Shown one piece after another: positions 33,795 through 42,622 of a DNA stretch of 64,000 nt. The notes under the pieces are model-generated. The model did not search any database, was not told the DNA's origin, and saw nothing but the letters and a program-made list of their open reading frames with translations. The stretch's first letter is position 1; each line of letters starts with the position of its first letter. This DNA comes from Nonomuraea thailandensis (lineage in GTDB: Bacteria; Actinomycetota; Actinomycetes; Streptosporangiales; Streptosporangiaceae), in NCBI RefSeq assembly GCF_024172165.1, contig NZ_JAMZEB010000001.1:310001-374000 (forward strand). The letters run 5' to 3'. The position numbers and the translations under genes are program-made.

Positions 33795-34991
33795 TCAGTC
33801 ATCAGGGTGGAGATCCAGATGGCGTCGGAGGAGGTGCCTGGTCGGCGGGAGGGCGGCCAGGCGCATGACCAGGTTGCGGGTGGCGAGTCGTAACCGGTTG
33901 GCCGGGGCATGGGCTGCGGTGTTGCGGCGGCCGATTTGCTGTCTGCGCAGGACGGTCGGACGCAGGCGGCTTTCCCAGGCGCGTAGTGCGGTGGAGATGT
34001 CGGTAGCGGGGTGATCGAGTGCGGAGGCGAGCAGGTCGGCGCCGCCGACGGCCAGAGAGGCGCCGTATCCGCCGAACAACGTCACGCACCAGGCTGCGTC
34101 ACCGACGAGAACGACCCGCCCGATGCTCCACCGGTCGAGGACGATCTGGCTGACGCTGTCGAAGTAGGCCGAGCCGGCCTGGCGCAGGTGCGCACGCAGG
34201 TCGGGCAGGATCCAGGCCAGGTCGGCGAAGGCGTCGTCGACTGCGACGGCGGGGCCCTTGGCCAGGTCGGCCGCCGGGGTGGTGGTGCGGTGGACGAGGA
34301 ACGCCGCGGTGCGGTGGGGTCCGAGGCTGGTGACGGTGACGGTATGGCCGATCGTGGTCAGGGTCGTGCTGGTCTGCGGTGGTATCTGGGCGGGGTGGCG
34401 GTCGAGGGTGAACGCGGTGACGATGTGGTTGAGGTCGACCCGGAATTCCTCCTCGGGCCCGAACACCAGGCGGCGTACCTGCGAGTGCAGCCCGTCGGCC
34501 CCCACAAGCAGGTCGGCTTCCACGACTGTGCCGTCGCTGAGATGGGCGGCCACCGTGTCCTCGGTTTGGGTGACCGATTCGACGGTGGTGCCGTGCCGGA
34601 TGTCGGCGTGGTCGCGGACGGCGTGGTGGAGGACCTCTTCCAGGTCGCCGCGGAGCAGGGTGAGTTGGCGTGGGCCGATGAGGTCGCGGATGGCCGATGA
34701 GGGCACGGAGAAGTGGTGCGTGCCGTCGGCTTTGACGTAGCGGAGCTGGAAGGGGTCGAGGTTCCGTTGCCGTAGCTCGGCAAGGATGCCCAGGCGCTCG
34801 GCCGCGTCGTAGCCGATCCCGAAGAACGCCACGAGGTAGCCGCCGCTCCGGCGGGCGGGGGCGCGTTCGAGGATGATCGAGTGCCAGCCAATCCGGTGCA
34901 GGAACAGTGCGGTGGCCAGGCCGGCGATGCCCGCGCCGACGATGAGCGCCGTGCGCCGCCCGGCTGCCTGTGTCGGGAGGTGTTCAGTCAT
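33795..34991 (-). CDS. FAD-dependent monooxygenase (TetX/PHBH type)
   Basis: 398-residue group A flavoprotein monooxygenase. The N-terminal GxGxxG is in TALIVGAGIAGLATALFLHR. The DG motif is in LLVGADGLHSQVRRLVFG. The GD motif is in GRVVLVGDAAWCVTLFGGYG, where the usual GDAAHxxxPxxGxG has Trp in place of the His. Such enzymes hydroxylate aromatic or polyketide substrates using NADPH and O2; drug inactivation (TetX) is a known role. Its start overlaps the end of the MFS gene by eight bases, so the two are co-translated and controlled by the divergent TetR. Drug modification together with export is the likely function. Confidence 0.88.
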   Translation of the reverse strand: MTEHLPTQAAGRRTALIVGAGIAGLATALFLHRIGWHSIILERAPARRSGGYLVAFFGIGYDAAERLGILAELRQRNLDPFQLRYVKADGTHHFSVPSSAIRDLIGPRQLTLLRGDLEEVLHHAVRDHADIRHGTTVESVTQTEDTVAAHLSDGTVVEADLLVGADGLHSQVRRLVFGPEEEFRVDLNHIVTAFTLDRHPAQIPPQTSTTLTTIGHTVTVTSLGPHRTAAFLVHRTTTPAADLAKGPAVAVDDAFADLAWILPDLRAHLRQAGSAYFDSVSQIVLDRWSIGRVVLVGDAAWCVTLFGGYGASLAVGGADLLASALDHPATDISTALRAWESRLRPTVLRRQQIGRRNTAAHAPANRLRLATRNLVMRLAALPPTRHLLRRHLDLHPDD

Positions 34992-36474
34992 GGATCGACT
35001 CTTTCTGCAGCTCGGCCACGTTGACCTGCTGACCTCGCCCTTGCTCGCGGAAGAAAACCATGGCCAGCACCGCGGTGACGGCCATCAGGGCCGAGGCGAG
35101 GGCGAAGGCGAAGGCGTACCCCTCGACGAGGGCGGTGTCGGGATGGGTCCCGGCCTGGCTCAGGTTGCGGGTGGTGGCGGCGGTGGACAGGACCGCCAGC
35201 CCGAGCGCGCCGCCGAGCTGCAGGCTGACGTTCAGCAGCGCGGAGGCGATACCGGAGTGGGCTTTGGCCACCTCGGTGAGCGCGGCGATGGTGGTGGGAA
35301 CGACCATGACGGCGAAGCCGATGCTGACGACGATCGACGGGCCGATGACGCCGGCCCACAGGCTGCCGCCGGTACTCATCTGGGCGAACCACAGCAACCC
35401 GCCCGCGGCGATCAGAGAGCCGATGGTCAGCACGACGCGAATACCGGCGGCTCGCACCAAGACGGGCCCGAGGCCGGCGGCGACGATGAGGACCAGGGTC
35501 ATAGGCAGATAGGCCAGCCCAGTTTCCAGCGGCGACTGGTGCAGTACCTGCTGCTGGTACAGGGTGGCGAAGTAGAAAACGGCGAACATCGCGCCGCCGC
35601 GCACAGCGGTGACCACGTTGGCGCCAGTGACCGACCGGCTGCGCAGCAATAAGGTGTCAAGGAGTGGTTCGGCGGCGAAGCGCCATTCGTGGAGAGCGAA
35701 GTAGCCCAACAGCACGACAGCCGCTATGAGTAGGCCAAGGGTAGTGACGGTGAGCCACCCGCCGGTGGGTGCCTGGAGCACCGCGTAGGCCAGCAGGCTC
35801 ACCCCGCCGGTCGAGGTGAGGGCGCCCACGAGGTCGAAGCGGTGGTGCCGGCGTGCCGGGCGGTCGGCCGGCACGTACCGGACGGTGGCCAACAGCAGGA
35901 GCAGGCCGATCGGGATGTTGACGAGGAAGATCCACCGCCAGCCGGGGCCGTTGGCGAGCACGCCCCCGACCAGCAGCCCCACCGCGCTGCTCACGCCGTA
36001 GGCGGCACCCCAGATGGCAAATGCGCGGTTGCGGGCCGTGCCCGGCGGGAAGGTGACGGCGATCAGCGCCAGCGTCATCGGCGCGATCAGCGCGGCGGCC
36101 AGGCCCTGCACCGCGCGGGCGGCCACCAGGACAGCCGGGCTCGCGGCCAGGCCGGCGCCCAGCGACGACACCGCGAACAACGCCAGGCCGGCGAGGAAGA
36201 CCCGGCGGCGTCCCAGTAGGTCGCCGGCCCGGCCGCCCAGCAGCAGGAAGCCGCCGAAGACCACCATGTAGGCGTTCACCACCCACGACAGGCTCGCAGC
36301 CGTGAACCCCAGCTCGGTCTCGATCGACGGCAGCGCCACGTTGACGACCGTCACGTCGATGCCGTCGAGCACCTGGGCCGCGCATAGCACCGAAAGGATC
36401 ACGGTGTATTTCGGCGTCCAGACGCACGAATCCGGAGCCTGGACACCAAGTTCAGAATTGGACATCATGTTCAT
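34984..36474 (-). CDS. MFS multidrug exporter, DHA2 family
   Basis: 496 residues with 14 predicted membrane segments. Motif A is in LLLGGRAGDLLGRRRVFLAG, and the DHA2 N-terminal motif is in LDGIDVTVVNVALPSIETEL with its membrane-embedded acidic residue. QacA/EmrB-type transporters expel drugs by proton antiport. It is the first gene of a two-gene minus-strand operon with the FAD monooxygenase, and the divergent tetR lies 103 bp away with palindromes between. Confidence 0.9.
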   Translation of the reverse strand: MNMMSNSELGVQAPDSCVWTPKYTVILSVLCAAQVLDGIDVTVVNVALPSIETELGFTAASLSWVVNAYMVVFGGFLLLGGRAGDLLGRRRVFLAGLALFAVSSLGAGLAASPAVLVAARAVQGLAAALIAPMTLALIAVTFPPGTARNRAFAIWGAAYGVSSAVGLLVGGVLANGPGWRWIFLVNIPIGLLLLLATVRYVPADRPARRHHRFDLVGALTSTGGVSLLAYAVLQAPTGGWLTVTTLGLLIAAVVLLGYFALHEWRFAAEPLLDTLLLRSRSVTGANVVTAVRGGAMFAVFYFATLYQQQVLHQSPLETGLAYLPMTLVLIVAAGLGPVLVRAAGIRVVLTIGSLIAAGGLLWFAQMSTGGSLWAGVIGPSIVVSIGFAVMVVPTTIAALTEVAKAHSGIASALLNVSLQLGGALGLAVLSTAATTRNLSQAGTHPDTALVEGYAFAFALASALMAVTAVLAMVFFREQGRGQQVNVAELQKESIHD

Positions 36475-36490
36475 ACGATCAGCCGCACGG

Positions 36491-36537
36491 GAACAGTTCC
36501 ACCAGAGGCGAACCCCGCAAACCGTTCACTACTGAAC
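36491..36537. promoter_or_regulatory. inverted repeats in MFS/tetR divergent promoter
   Basis: GAACAGTTC (36491-36499; 4-bp arms, 1-bp centre) lies 17 bases before the MFS start. GTTCACTACTGAAC (36524-36537; GTTCA, 4-bp spacer, TGAAC) lies in the middle of the region. Both use the same GTTC/GAAC half-site, and a further TGTTCG follows at about 36551. Repeated half-sites between tetR and its divergent exporter are the expected TetR-family operator arrangement. Confidence 0.65.
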
Positions 36538-36576
36538 ATCCGCCGCAGATTGTTCGGATCACCGGAGGAGAACGGC

Positions 36577-37167
36577 GTGACACCGACCCCGCCGACCGAC
36601 CGGCGCGTCCGCCGTACCCGCACCCTGCTGCACACCGCACTGATCGAGCTGATCTCCGAAAAGGGCTACGACAACGTCACCGTGCAAGACATCCTGGACC
36701 GCGCCGACGTGGGACGCTCCACCTTCTACCTGCACTACCCAAGCAAGGATCAGCTCCTGCTCAGCGGCATGCACCACCTGCAGGCGGAACTGTCCGCACG
36801 GCTGTCGGCCGACGCCCACTCACATGAGTCCTCGGTGATGGCCCCGCTCCGGCCGCTGTTCGAGCACGCCGCCGACAAGCGCCACCTCTACCGCGCGCTG
36901 CTCGGCAGCCGCGCCACCACCGTGGCCCTCCGCTCCGGCCGCAGGATGTTGTCAGATCTTCTTGCGACCCACCTGCACAGCCGCCTGAACATCGACGACC
37001 GAACCCGACTCGACATGATGGTGGCCTTTCTGGTCAACGGTCTGATCGGAGTTCTCACTTGGTGGCACGACACCGAACCCGACCTGTCGGCCGAGCAGAT
37101 GTACACGAGCTTCGAACGTCTCGCCGTCGAAGGGCTGCGTTCCTTTGAGTCGGGAAACCCGAAGTAG
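36577..37167 (+). CDS. TetR-family transcriptional regulator
   Basis: 196 residues. GTG 36577 is chosen because GGAGGAG lies six bases upstream (36564-36570); the frame extends up to a TTG at 36550. The N-terminal HTH is classic (TLLHTALIELISEKGYDNVT, VQDILDRADVGRSTFYLHYP). The C-terminal domain is of the TetR_C_33-like type (VNGLIGVLTWWHDTEPDLSA). It is divergent from the MFS/monooxygenase operon and presumably represses it until its ligand, probably an exported drug, binds. Confidence 0.9.
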   Translation: MTPTPPTDRRVRRTRTLLHTALIELISEKGYDNVTVQDILDRADVGRSTFYLHYPSKDQLLLSGMHHLQAELSARLSADAHSHESSVMAPLRPLFEHAADKRHLYRALLGSRATTVALRSGRRMLSDLLATHLHSRLNIDDRTRLDMMVAFLVNGLIGVLTWWHDTEPDLSAEQMYTSFERLAVEGLRSFESGNPK

Positions 37168-37169
37168 GG

Positions 37170-37440
37170 CACGGCGGGGCATAGACCTTGCTCGCAAGTT
37201 CCTGACGCTGGCTTGCGCCTCGATGAGGTGCGGGTTGGCGGCGGTGTAGCCGGGCGGCCCGCAGATAGGTCCGGCCCACGTGCCCGATACGGCGGTGATC
37301 CAGCGCGGGCACGTCCAGGCTGGAGACTGGCCCATACCCGATATTGAGTGCCTGGGAGGTCAGGCAGGCCGCCACGGTCACCTTCAGGCCGCTCATCCGG
37401 CTCGATCCGCCCGATAGGGCGGTCATCGATGCCAGGAACT
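37170..37440 (-). pseudogene. Tn3-family transposase fragment
   Basis: Minus-strand reading SSRMSGLKVTVAACLTSQAL and NIGYGPVSSLDVPALDHRRI, then in another frame GYTAANPHLIEAQASV, matches an internal segment of Tn3 TnpA (SRMxGLxVxVAACLTxQALNIGYxPV...HLIEAQA). Only about 85 of about 1000 residues remain, with one frameshift. It sits directly past the tetR stop. The stretch 37441-37653 shows nothing further. Confidence 0.75.
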
Positions 37441-37653
37441 GCGGCACCCATGCTCACAGTGCGTGGGCTCGCGCTGGGCAGCCTGCGGGAATGCGCTTAC
37501 CGTACGAAACAGTTCCGTTACAGTGCCATCCCCGGGCCCGCGACATGCCTCCGCCAGGACCGGGATGGTTTGTCCTGGTAACAGCACCGGTCACCCCGCC
37601 GCTTCTCTACGGCCGTCTGGCGCGATCTCTCGCCTCAGGGTCACCATGAAGCA

Positions 37654-39289
37654 ATGAGCGCCGAACGATCCAACGCCGGTCCCGCTGCCTCGCCCGGCGA
37701 CACCCCGGCGGGCGAGGCCGACGCGACGCCGACGGCGCTGGCGCGGTATCGGGTCCTGGTGCCGCATCTGTACGACGGAGTGACGCTCAAGGCGGCCGCC
37801 GCTGGCGCCGCCGTGCCGTACCGGACCGCGCAGCGCTGGCTGGCCGCCTACAAACAGGACGGCATGCAAGGCCTGGCCAGGACCTGCCGCTCCGACAAGG
37901 GGCGCCGCAGGCTACCCGGCGAGCTGATCGCTTTCATCGAGGGGCTGGCGCTCAAGCCGCCCCGTCCGACGATCGCGAAGATCCATCGGCAGGCCGCCAG
38001 CGTGGCTGCCCAGCGTGGCTGGCCACGGCCGGGGTATGGATCCGTGCACGAGATCGTGACCGGCATCGACCCGGCACTGCAGGTCATGGCGCACGAAGGG
38101 ACCAAGCGGTATCGAGAGGTGTATGAGCTGGTGCACCGGCGGGAAGCATCCAAGCCGAATGAGATCTGGCAAGCCGATCACACCGAGCTGGACATCTGGG
38201 TGATCGACTCCTCCGGCAAGCCAGCCCGGCCGTGGCTGACGGCCATCGAGGACGACCACTCCCGCGCCGTCGCAGGCTACGCCGTCAACCTAAGCCCCCT
38301 CCGCGCTGACGACCGCGCTGGCCCTCCGGCACGCGATCTGGCGCAAGAGCGAACCGGACTGGCACGTGTGCGGCATCCCCGACATCTTCCACCTCGACCA
38401 CGGCTCCGACTTCACCTCCCTGCACCTGGAACAGGTGATGGCCGATCTGCGAGTCCGCCCAGTGTTCACCAAGAAGGGCCAGCCGCACGGCCACGGGAAG
38501 ATCGAGCGCCTGATCGGCACCGTCAACCAGATGTGCCTGGCCCACCTGCCCGGCTACGCTCCCCGCGGCACCCCCGACCGCGCCGGCCAGGCGCAGCTCA
38601 CCCTCCCGCAGCTCGACGCCGCAATCGGCCGGTTCATCCGCGAGGTCTACAACCAGCGCCCCCACTCCGAAACCAAGACGCCACCCCAGCAGCGGTGGGA
38701 GGCCGGCGCGTTCATCCCGCGCATGCCCACCTCCCTCGAACAACTCGATCTGCTGCTATCCACCGTCGCCAAACCTCGCAAGATCCACACCGACGGGATC
38801 CACTTCCTGAACCTGCGCTACATCGACCCCGTCCTGGCCGACTACGTCACCGAACAGGCCACCATCCGCTACGACCCCCGCGACATCACCGAGATCCGCG
38901 TCTACCTGCGCACCCTGGACGGCGAGACGTTCCTGTGCCGAGCCATCTGCCCCGAACTCTCCGGCGCCACCATCAGCCTCAAAGAGATCACCGCCGCCCG
39001 CAACGCCCGCCGCAAACAGCTACGCGGCACGCTGACCAGCCGCTCCGCCGTCGTCGACCGGCTCCTGGCCGCCCACAACGAACCCCTCCCCGCCGCCTAC
39101 CCCACCGCCGCGCGCGCCGAGCTCAGCACCTGGGCGACCCCCGACGAAACCACCAGCAGCGGCCCTGGCTCCGATCACGCCCACGACCGTCCGAAACCCG
39201 TCCAGGCGGGCCTCCCCGACCCCGACCAGGCCGCCCCCACCGCTACCCGCGATGACGCTCCGCGACTCAAACGCTACTGGAATGAGTGA
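37654..39289 (+). pseudogene. Mu/TniA-type DDE transposase, frameshifted
   Basis: About 545 residues if the frame is restored. N-terminal HTH (TLKAAAAGAAVPYRTAQRWL), an rve-type integrase core, and a Mu-type C-terminal beta domain (YDPRDITEIRVYLRTLDGET) as in TniA/TnsB. Catalytic residues are present: WQADHTELDIWVID (Asp), HLDHGSDFTS (Asp), HGHGKIERLIGTVNQ (Glu). The frame breaks at a C5 run near 38291 between the first and second Asp; removing one base rejoins GYAVNLS to SALTTALALRHAIWRKSEPD. It should work with the AAA ATPase encoded just downstream, which is deleted. Confidence 0.85.
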
Positions 39290-39319
39290 GGCTGCAGCCG
39301 TTCGGATAGACCACCGGGC

Positions 39320-39734
39320 GTGGAGCGACACGACGACGAACCCGACGAGATCTCCGACCCGCCGGAGCCGGCACCCGCCGACTCCGCCACCCCCACCGGC
39401 GCACGGCACTACGCCAGCGACCGCCTCCCGCTACCCGAACCTGCCGGGCACACCCCCGCCGCGAACGGCGGCACCGTACCCGGACCCGCGCCGATCATGG
39501 CGACCAAGGAACATAAACGGTTCCTTGAATCCGCCGACGCCGTCCGCCGCAAACGCTGACTTCGCCACCACCGAAGCCATTGCCGCCATCACCCGCATCA
39601 CCAACGGCAACTTCCGGCTCACCACCCGCCTCGTCGACCAGATCGAACGCGTTCTGGAGATCAACCAGCTGAGCACCGTCACCAAAGAAGTCGTCGAGGC
39701 CGCCCGCGAGAACCTCGTCATCGGAATCATGTGA
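39320..39734 (+). pseudogene. TniB-type transposition ATPase with large internal deletion
   Basis: The start of the protein (ATKEHKRFLESADAVRRKR) ends at a stop in frame one. The last about 50 residues (EAIAAITRITNGNFRLTTRL, VDQIERVLEINQLSTVTKEV, ending LVIGIM) follow in another frame. These are the two ends of an AAA+ transposition regulator of the TniB/TnsC kind. The Walker A, Walker B and sensor region (roughly 200 or more residues) is gone, so the element is immobile. Confidence 0.75.
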
Positions 39735-39780
39735 GGCCACCACCACCCACCAACAACCGAGACCCACCACTCATAACGCT

Positions 39781-39816
39781 GTCGGGCGGTCCGGAAGCAC
39801 CAGCGGGCCGCCCGAC
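39781..39816 (+). terminator. terminator-like hairpin after the TniA/TniB remnants
   Basis: GTCGGGCGG (39781-39789) and CCGCCCGAC (39808-39816) form a perfect 9-bp stem with an 18-nt loop, 47 bases past the TniB tail. No U tract. Confidence 0.55.
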
Positions 39817-39890
39817 GGCGTTCCCATCGAACCCTCCGGCACAACCCCGCTCGGCTGCGAACGCCAAATACCGCTGGGTAACTCACGCCA

Positions 39891-40064
39891 TCAAGCCATC
39901 AAAGTCACAAGCTTGACGATCAGCGCCTGCTCGCGCCGGTCGAGACAGGCGAAGAAGCGGCCGTCATAGCGCAGGCAGGGCAGTCCCATCATGGTCGAGC
40001 GGGTGATCGCGGGATCGGCGAGCATCGGCTCAGCCAGCTCCCAGAACAGCTCTTCCGGCGACAT
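39891..40064 (-). pseudogene. TfoX-N-like small protein, truncated
   Basis: ATG 40064 begins SPEELFWELAEPMLADPAIT and runs RSTMMGLPCLRYDGRFFACL to a stop at 39891 (57 residues). This matches the first half of actinomycete TfoX_N/YjhX-like proteins (MxGxxxLRVxGKFFAxxxR...LVVKL) of about 100-115 residues. It is cut at the transposon boundary. It is divergent from the sigma-factor gene 119 bp away. Confidence 0.5.
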
Positions 40065-40183
40065 CTCATCCTCCGTGGCGGCGGCTCAGGCGGGGATGTC
40101 CTGTCAGATCCACGGCGACGGACGAAATCATCGACATCAGCGACTTCACCGACTCTGTCGGACCCGGTCGTTAGGCTCGCCGC

Positions 40184-40636
40184 GTGAGCACGCTCCAGGA
40201 CACCGGCGCCGAGCACGCCCGGCTGCTGGCCGCCGCGCGAAACGGTGAGCACGCCGCCTTCGACGCCCTGGTCGCCCCGCACCTGCGGGCCCTTCACCTG
40301 CACTGCTATCGCATGCTCGGCTCCCTCGACCAGGCCGAGGACACGCTGCAGGAGACGTTGTTGCGGGCCTGGCGCGGCCTGGGCGGCTACGAGGGCCGAT
40401 CGCCGCTGCCGCACTGGCTGCACAGGATCGCGACGATGGCGTGCCTGCGGGCCACCGCGGGCAGGCGCGAGCGCCTGCCCGCGGTGGTCGCCGAGATCGC
40501 TCACCTACAGCCTTACCCCGACACGCTGCTCGCCGAGGCCAACCCGGCGCTACTCGCTGAGCGGCGTGAGGAGGTGGCGCTGGCGTTCGTCGCCGCGCTT
40601 GCCCCGCGTCTTACGAACATGGAGAACCATCGATGA
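40184..40636 (+). CDS. ECF sigma factor lacking region 4
   Basis: 150 residues. Region 2 of an RNA-polymerase ECF sigma factor is complete (AARNGEHAAFDALVAPHLRA, LHCYRMLGSLDQAEDTLQET, LHRIATMACLRATAGRRERL). The linker PYPDTLLAE and REEVALAFVAAL is as in the large SigG/ECF41-like actinomycete group. At exactly the point where LPARQRAxLVLRDVLGW (region 4, -35 recognition) should start, the sequence changes to APRLTNMENHR and stops. It therefore cannot recognise a -35 element on its own. Its stop overlaps the M14 peptidase start (ATGA). A deletion probably fused the two loci. Confidence 0.8.
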   Translation: MSTLQDTGAEHARLLAAARNGEHAAFDALVAPHLRALHLHCYRMLGSLDQAEDTLQETLLRAWRGLGGYEGRSPLPHWLHRIATMACLRATAGRRERLPAVVAEIAHLQPYPDTLLAEANPALLAERREEVALAFVAALAPRLTNMENHR

Positions 40637-42450
40637 CCCTCGAGACCCTCGCCGAAAAGTCGCAGTTCCGCCTGACCGGGCGGCTGGACGAAGTGGAGGC
40701 GCTGTGCGCGGCCTTCGCCGGACGCTGGCCAGAAGCGGTGCGCAGCTTCGTCTACGGGCAGTCGGCCGAGGGACGCTCGATGCGGGCCCTGCTCATCTCG
40801 CGCAGTGGCGCGTTCACCCCCGAGGCGCTGCGTGCACGGGGCGTCCCGCTGCTGCTGGTCCAAGCCGGTATCCACCCTGGCGAGAGCGACGGTAAGGACG
40901 CCGGCTTCGTCGCACTGCGCGAGTTGCTCGGCGGCGAGCCACTGGCGGGGGTAACGGGCGGATCGCACATCGCCGTGCACCCGCCTCAGGGCGACCCCCT
41001 GGCGCACCTCGCGATCTTGTTCGTGCCCGCGTTCAACACCGACGGCCACGAGAGGGTGGGCCGATGGAACCGCCCGAACCAGGACGGCCCTGAGGAGACG
41101 GGGTGGCGCGCGACCGCGCACAACCTCAACCTCAACCGCGACTACACCAAGGCCGACGCGCCGGAGATGCGGGCGATGCTGACGTTGTTGCGCGACTGGG
41201 ATCCACTGGTCTGCGCGGACATGCACGTCACCGACGGCGCCGACTTCGAACCCGACGTGTCGATCCAGGTCGAGCCGATCCACCTGGGCGACCCGCGACT
41301 GCACGCCTCTGGCGCGGCGATGCGTGATGCACTGCTTGCGAAGCTGGCCGCGCAGGGCTCGCTGCCGCTGCCGTTCTACCCGGAGCCCGTCATCGAGGAC
41401 GATCCGTCCTCCGGCTTCCAGATCACCGCATACACCCCGCGCTATTCGACCGGCTACTTCCCCACCCGCAACCGCTACACGGTGCTGGTTGAGACACACT
41501 CCTGGAAGGACTACGCCACCCGCGTACGAATCAGCCGCAATGCCATCGTCGGACTGGCCGAACTCCTCGCCGCGCACGGCAACGCGTGGACTGCGGCCGT
41601 GCGCCAGGCCGACCAGCGTGCGAGCCTGCTGGGCGGCCAGGACGTCGTCCTGGATGTCGTGGTCGACCGGCGCGACATCCCCCATGGCGCCGGGAACGGC
41701 CCGCACAACGCAGCGGAGCCGATGAGCACCATCGAGTTCCGGGGTTACGCCTACACCCGCGAACTGTCCCCGATCTCCGGCGAACCCGTCACGGTCTACG
41801 ACCCGGCGACCCCGCAGATCTGGCGCGTGCCCTACCGGGGCAGCACACTGCCCTCGCTCATCGTGCGCGCGCCGCGCGGCGGCTACCTGGTGCCCCGCTC
41901 GTATGCGCCTCTGATCGCCGACAAGCTGGACCTGCACGGGCTCGTCCACCAGACGCTCGAGCACGGCTTCGACCACCTTGACGCCGAGGTGTTCCGCGCG
42001 ACCGGCACGCGGTTCGCGTCCGCCCCGTTCGAGGGCCGCATGCCAGTCACACTGCAGGGAGATTGGCAGCCCGAGCCGCAGGCACTGCCCGCCGGCAGCC
42101 TGTTCGTGCCGATCGCACAGCCGGGGGCCAGGCTCCTCATGACCCTGCTGGAGCCGCAGGCTCCTGACTCGCTGGCCGCCTGGGGATACTTCAACGCCCA
42201 CTTCGAGCACAAGGAATACGTCGAGCCCTACGTCACCGAAATCTTCGCCCAGCAGCTGCTGGAGCAGGACCCGGCCCTGGCCGACGAGTTCCGGCACAAA
42301 CTCGCGGCCGATCCAGCCTTCGCGACGGATCCTAGAAGACGCCGCGAGTTCTTCGAGCAGCGGCACTCATCACGGGACACACGATTCGCCATGTATCCCG
42401 TCATGCGCACGGACAGAGCTGTGGGGCAGAACCGACCTTCCCAGCCATAG
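40633..42450 (+). CDS. M14-family zinc carboxypeptidase-like protein
   Basis: 605 residues, no signal peptide seen. Zinc ligands and catalytic residues of the M14 fold are readable: HPGESDGKDAGF (HxxE) near residue 79, the second His in CADMHVTDGADFEPDV, and the catalytic Glu in YTVLVETHSWKDYATRV. The rest (about 350-605) is a C-terminal beta domain typical of the longer bacterial M14 group. It cleaves C-terminal residues or related amide bonds; substrate unknown. ATG 40633 overlaps the truncated sigma gene, and there is no convincing independent ribosome binding site, so its present expression depends on the upstream frame. Confidence 0.85.
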   Translation: MTLETLAEKSQFRLTGRLDEVEALCAAFAGRWPEAVRSFVYGQSAEGRSMRALLISRSGAFTPEALRARGVPLLLVQAGIHPGESDGKDAGFVALRELLGGEPLAGVTGGSHIAVHPPQGDPLAHLAILFVPAFNTDGHERVGRWNRPNQDGPEETGWRATAHNLNLNRDYTKADAPEMRAMLTLLRDWDPLVCADMHVTDGADFEPDVSIQVEPIHLGDPRLHASGAAMRDALLAKLAAQGSLPLPFYPEPVIEDDPSSGFQITAYTPRYSTGYFPTRNRYTVLVETHSWKDYATRVRISRNAIVGLAELLAAHGNAWTAAVRQADQRASLLGGQDVVLDVVVDRRDIPHGAGNGPHNAAEPMSTIEFRGYAYTRELSPISGEPVTVYDPATPQIWRVPYRGSTLPSLIVRAPRGGYLVPRSYAPLIADKLDLHGLVHQTLEHGFDHLDAEVFRATGTRFASAPFEGRMPVTLQGDWQPEPQALPAGSLFVPIAQPGARLLMTLLEPQAPDSLAAWGYFNAHFEHKEYVEPYVTEIFAQQLLEQDPALADEFRHKLAADPAFATDPRRRREFFEQRHSSRDTRFAMYPVMRTDRAVGQNRPSQP

Positions 42451-42622
42451 CATGGCCATCCACTCCGGCTCCGGCACAGACAGACCTTGCCGCCGGAGCC
42501 CGCCCCTCGGATCGATGTCGTCGAAGGATCGTTTGACGACAGAAAGGGTCCGATCGTTCGTACGGAAGAGGCGATCTCCACCCGCGCCACCACCCGGCCC
42601 GAACTCGACAAGGCCGACTAGC
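42451..42622. other. short convergent gap
   Basis: 172 bases between the M14 gene and the convergent histidine-kinase frame. No feature recognised. Confidence 0.4.
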
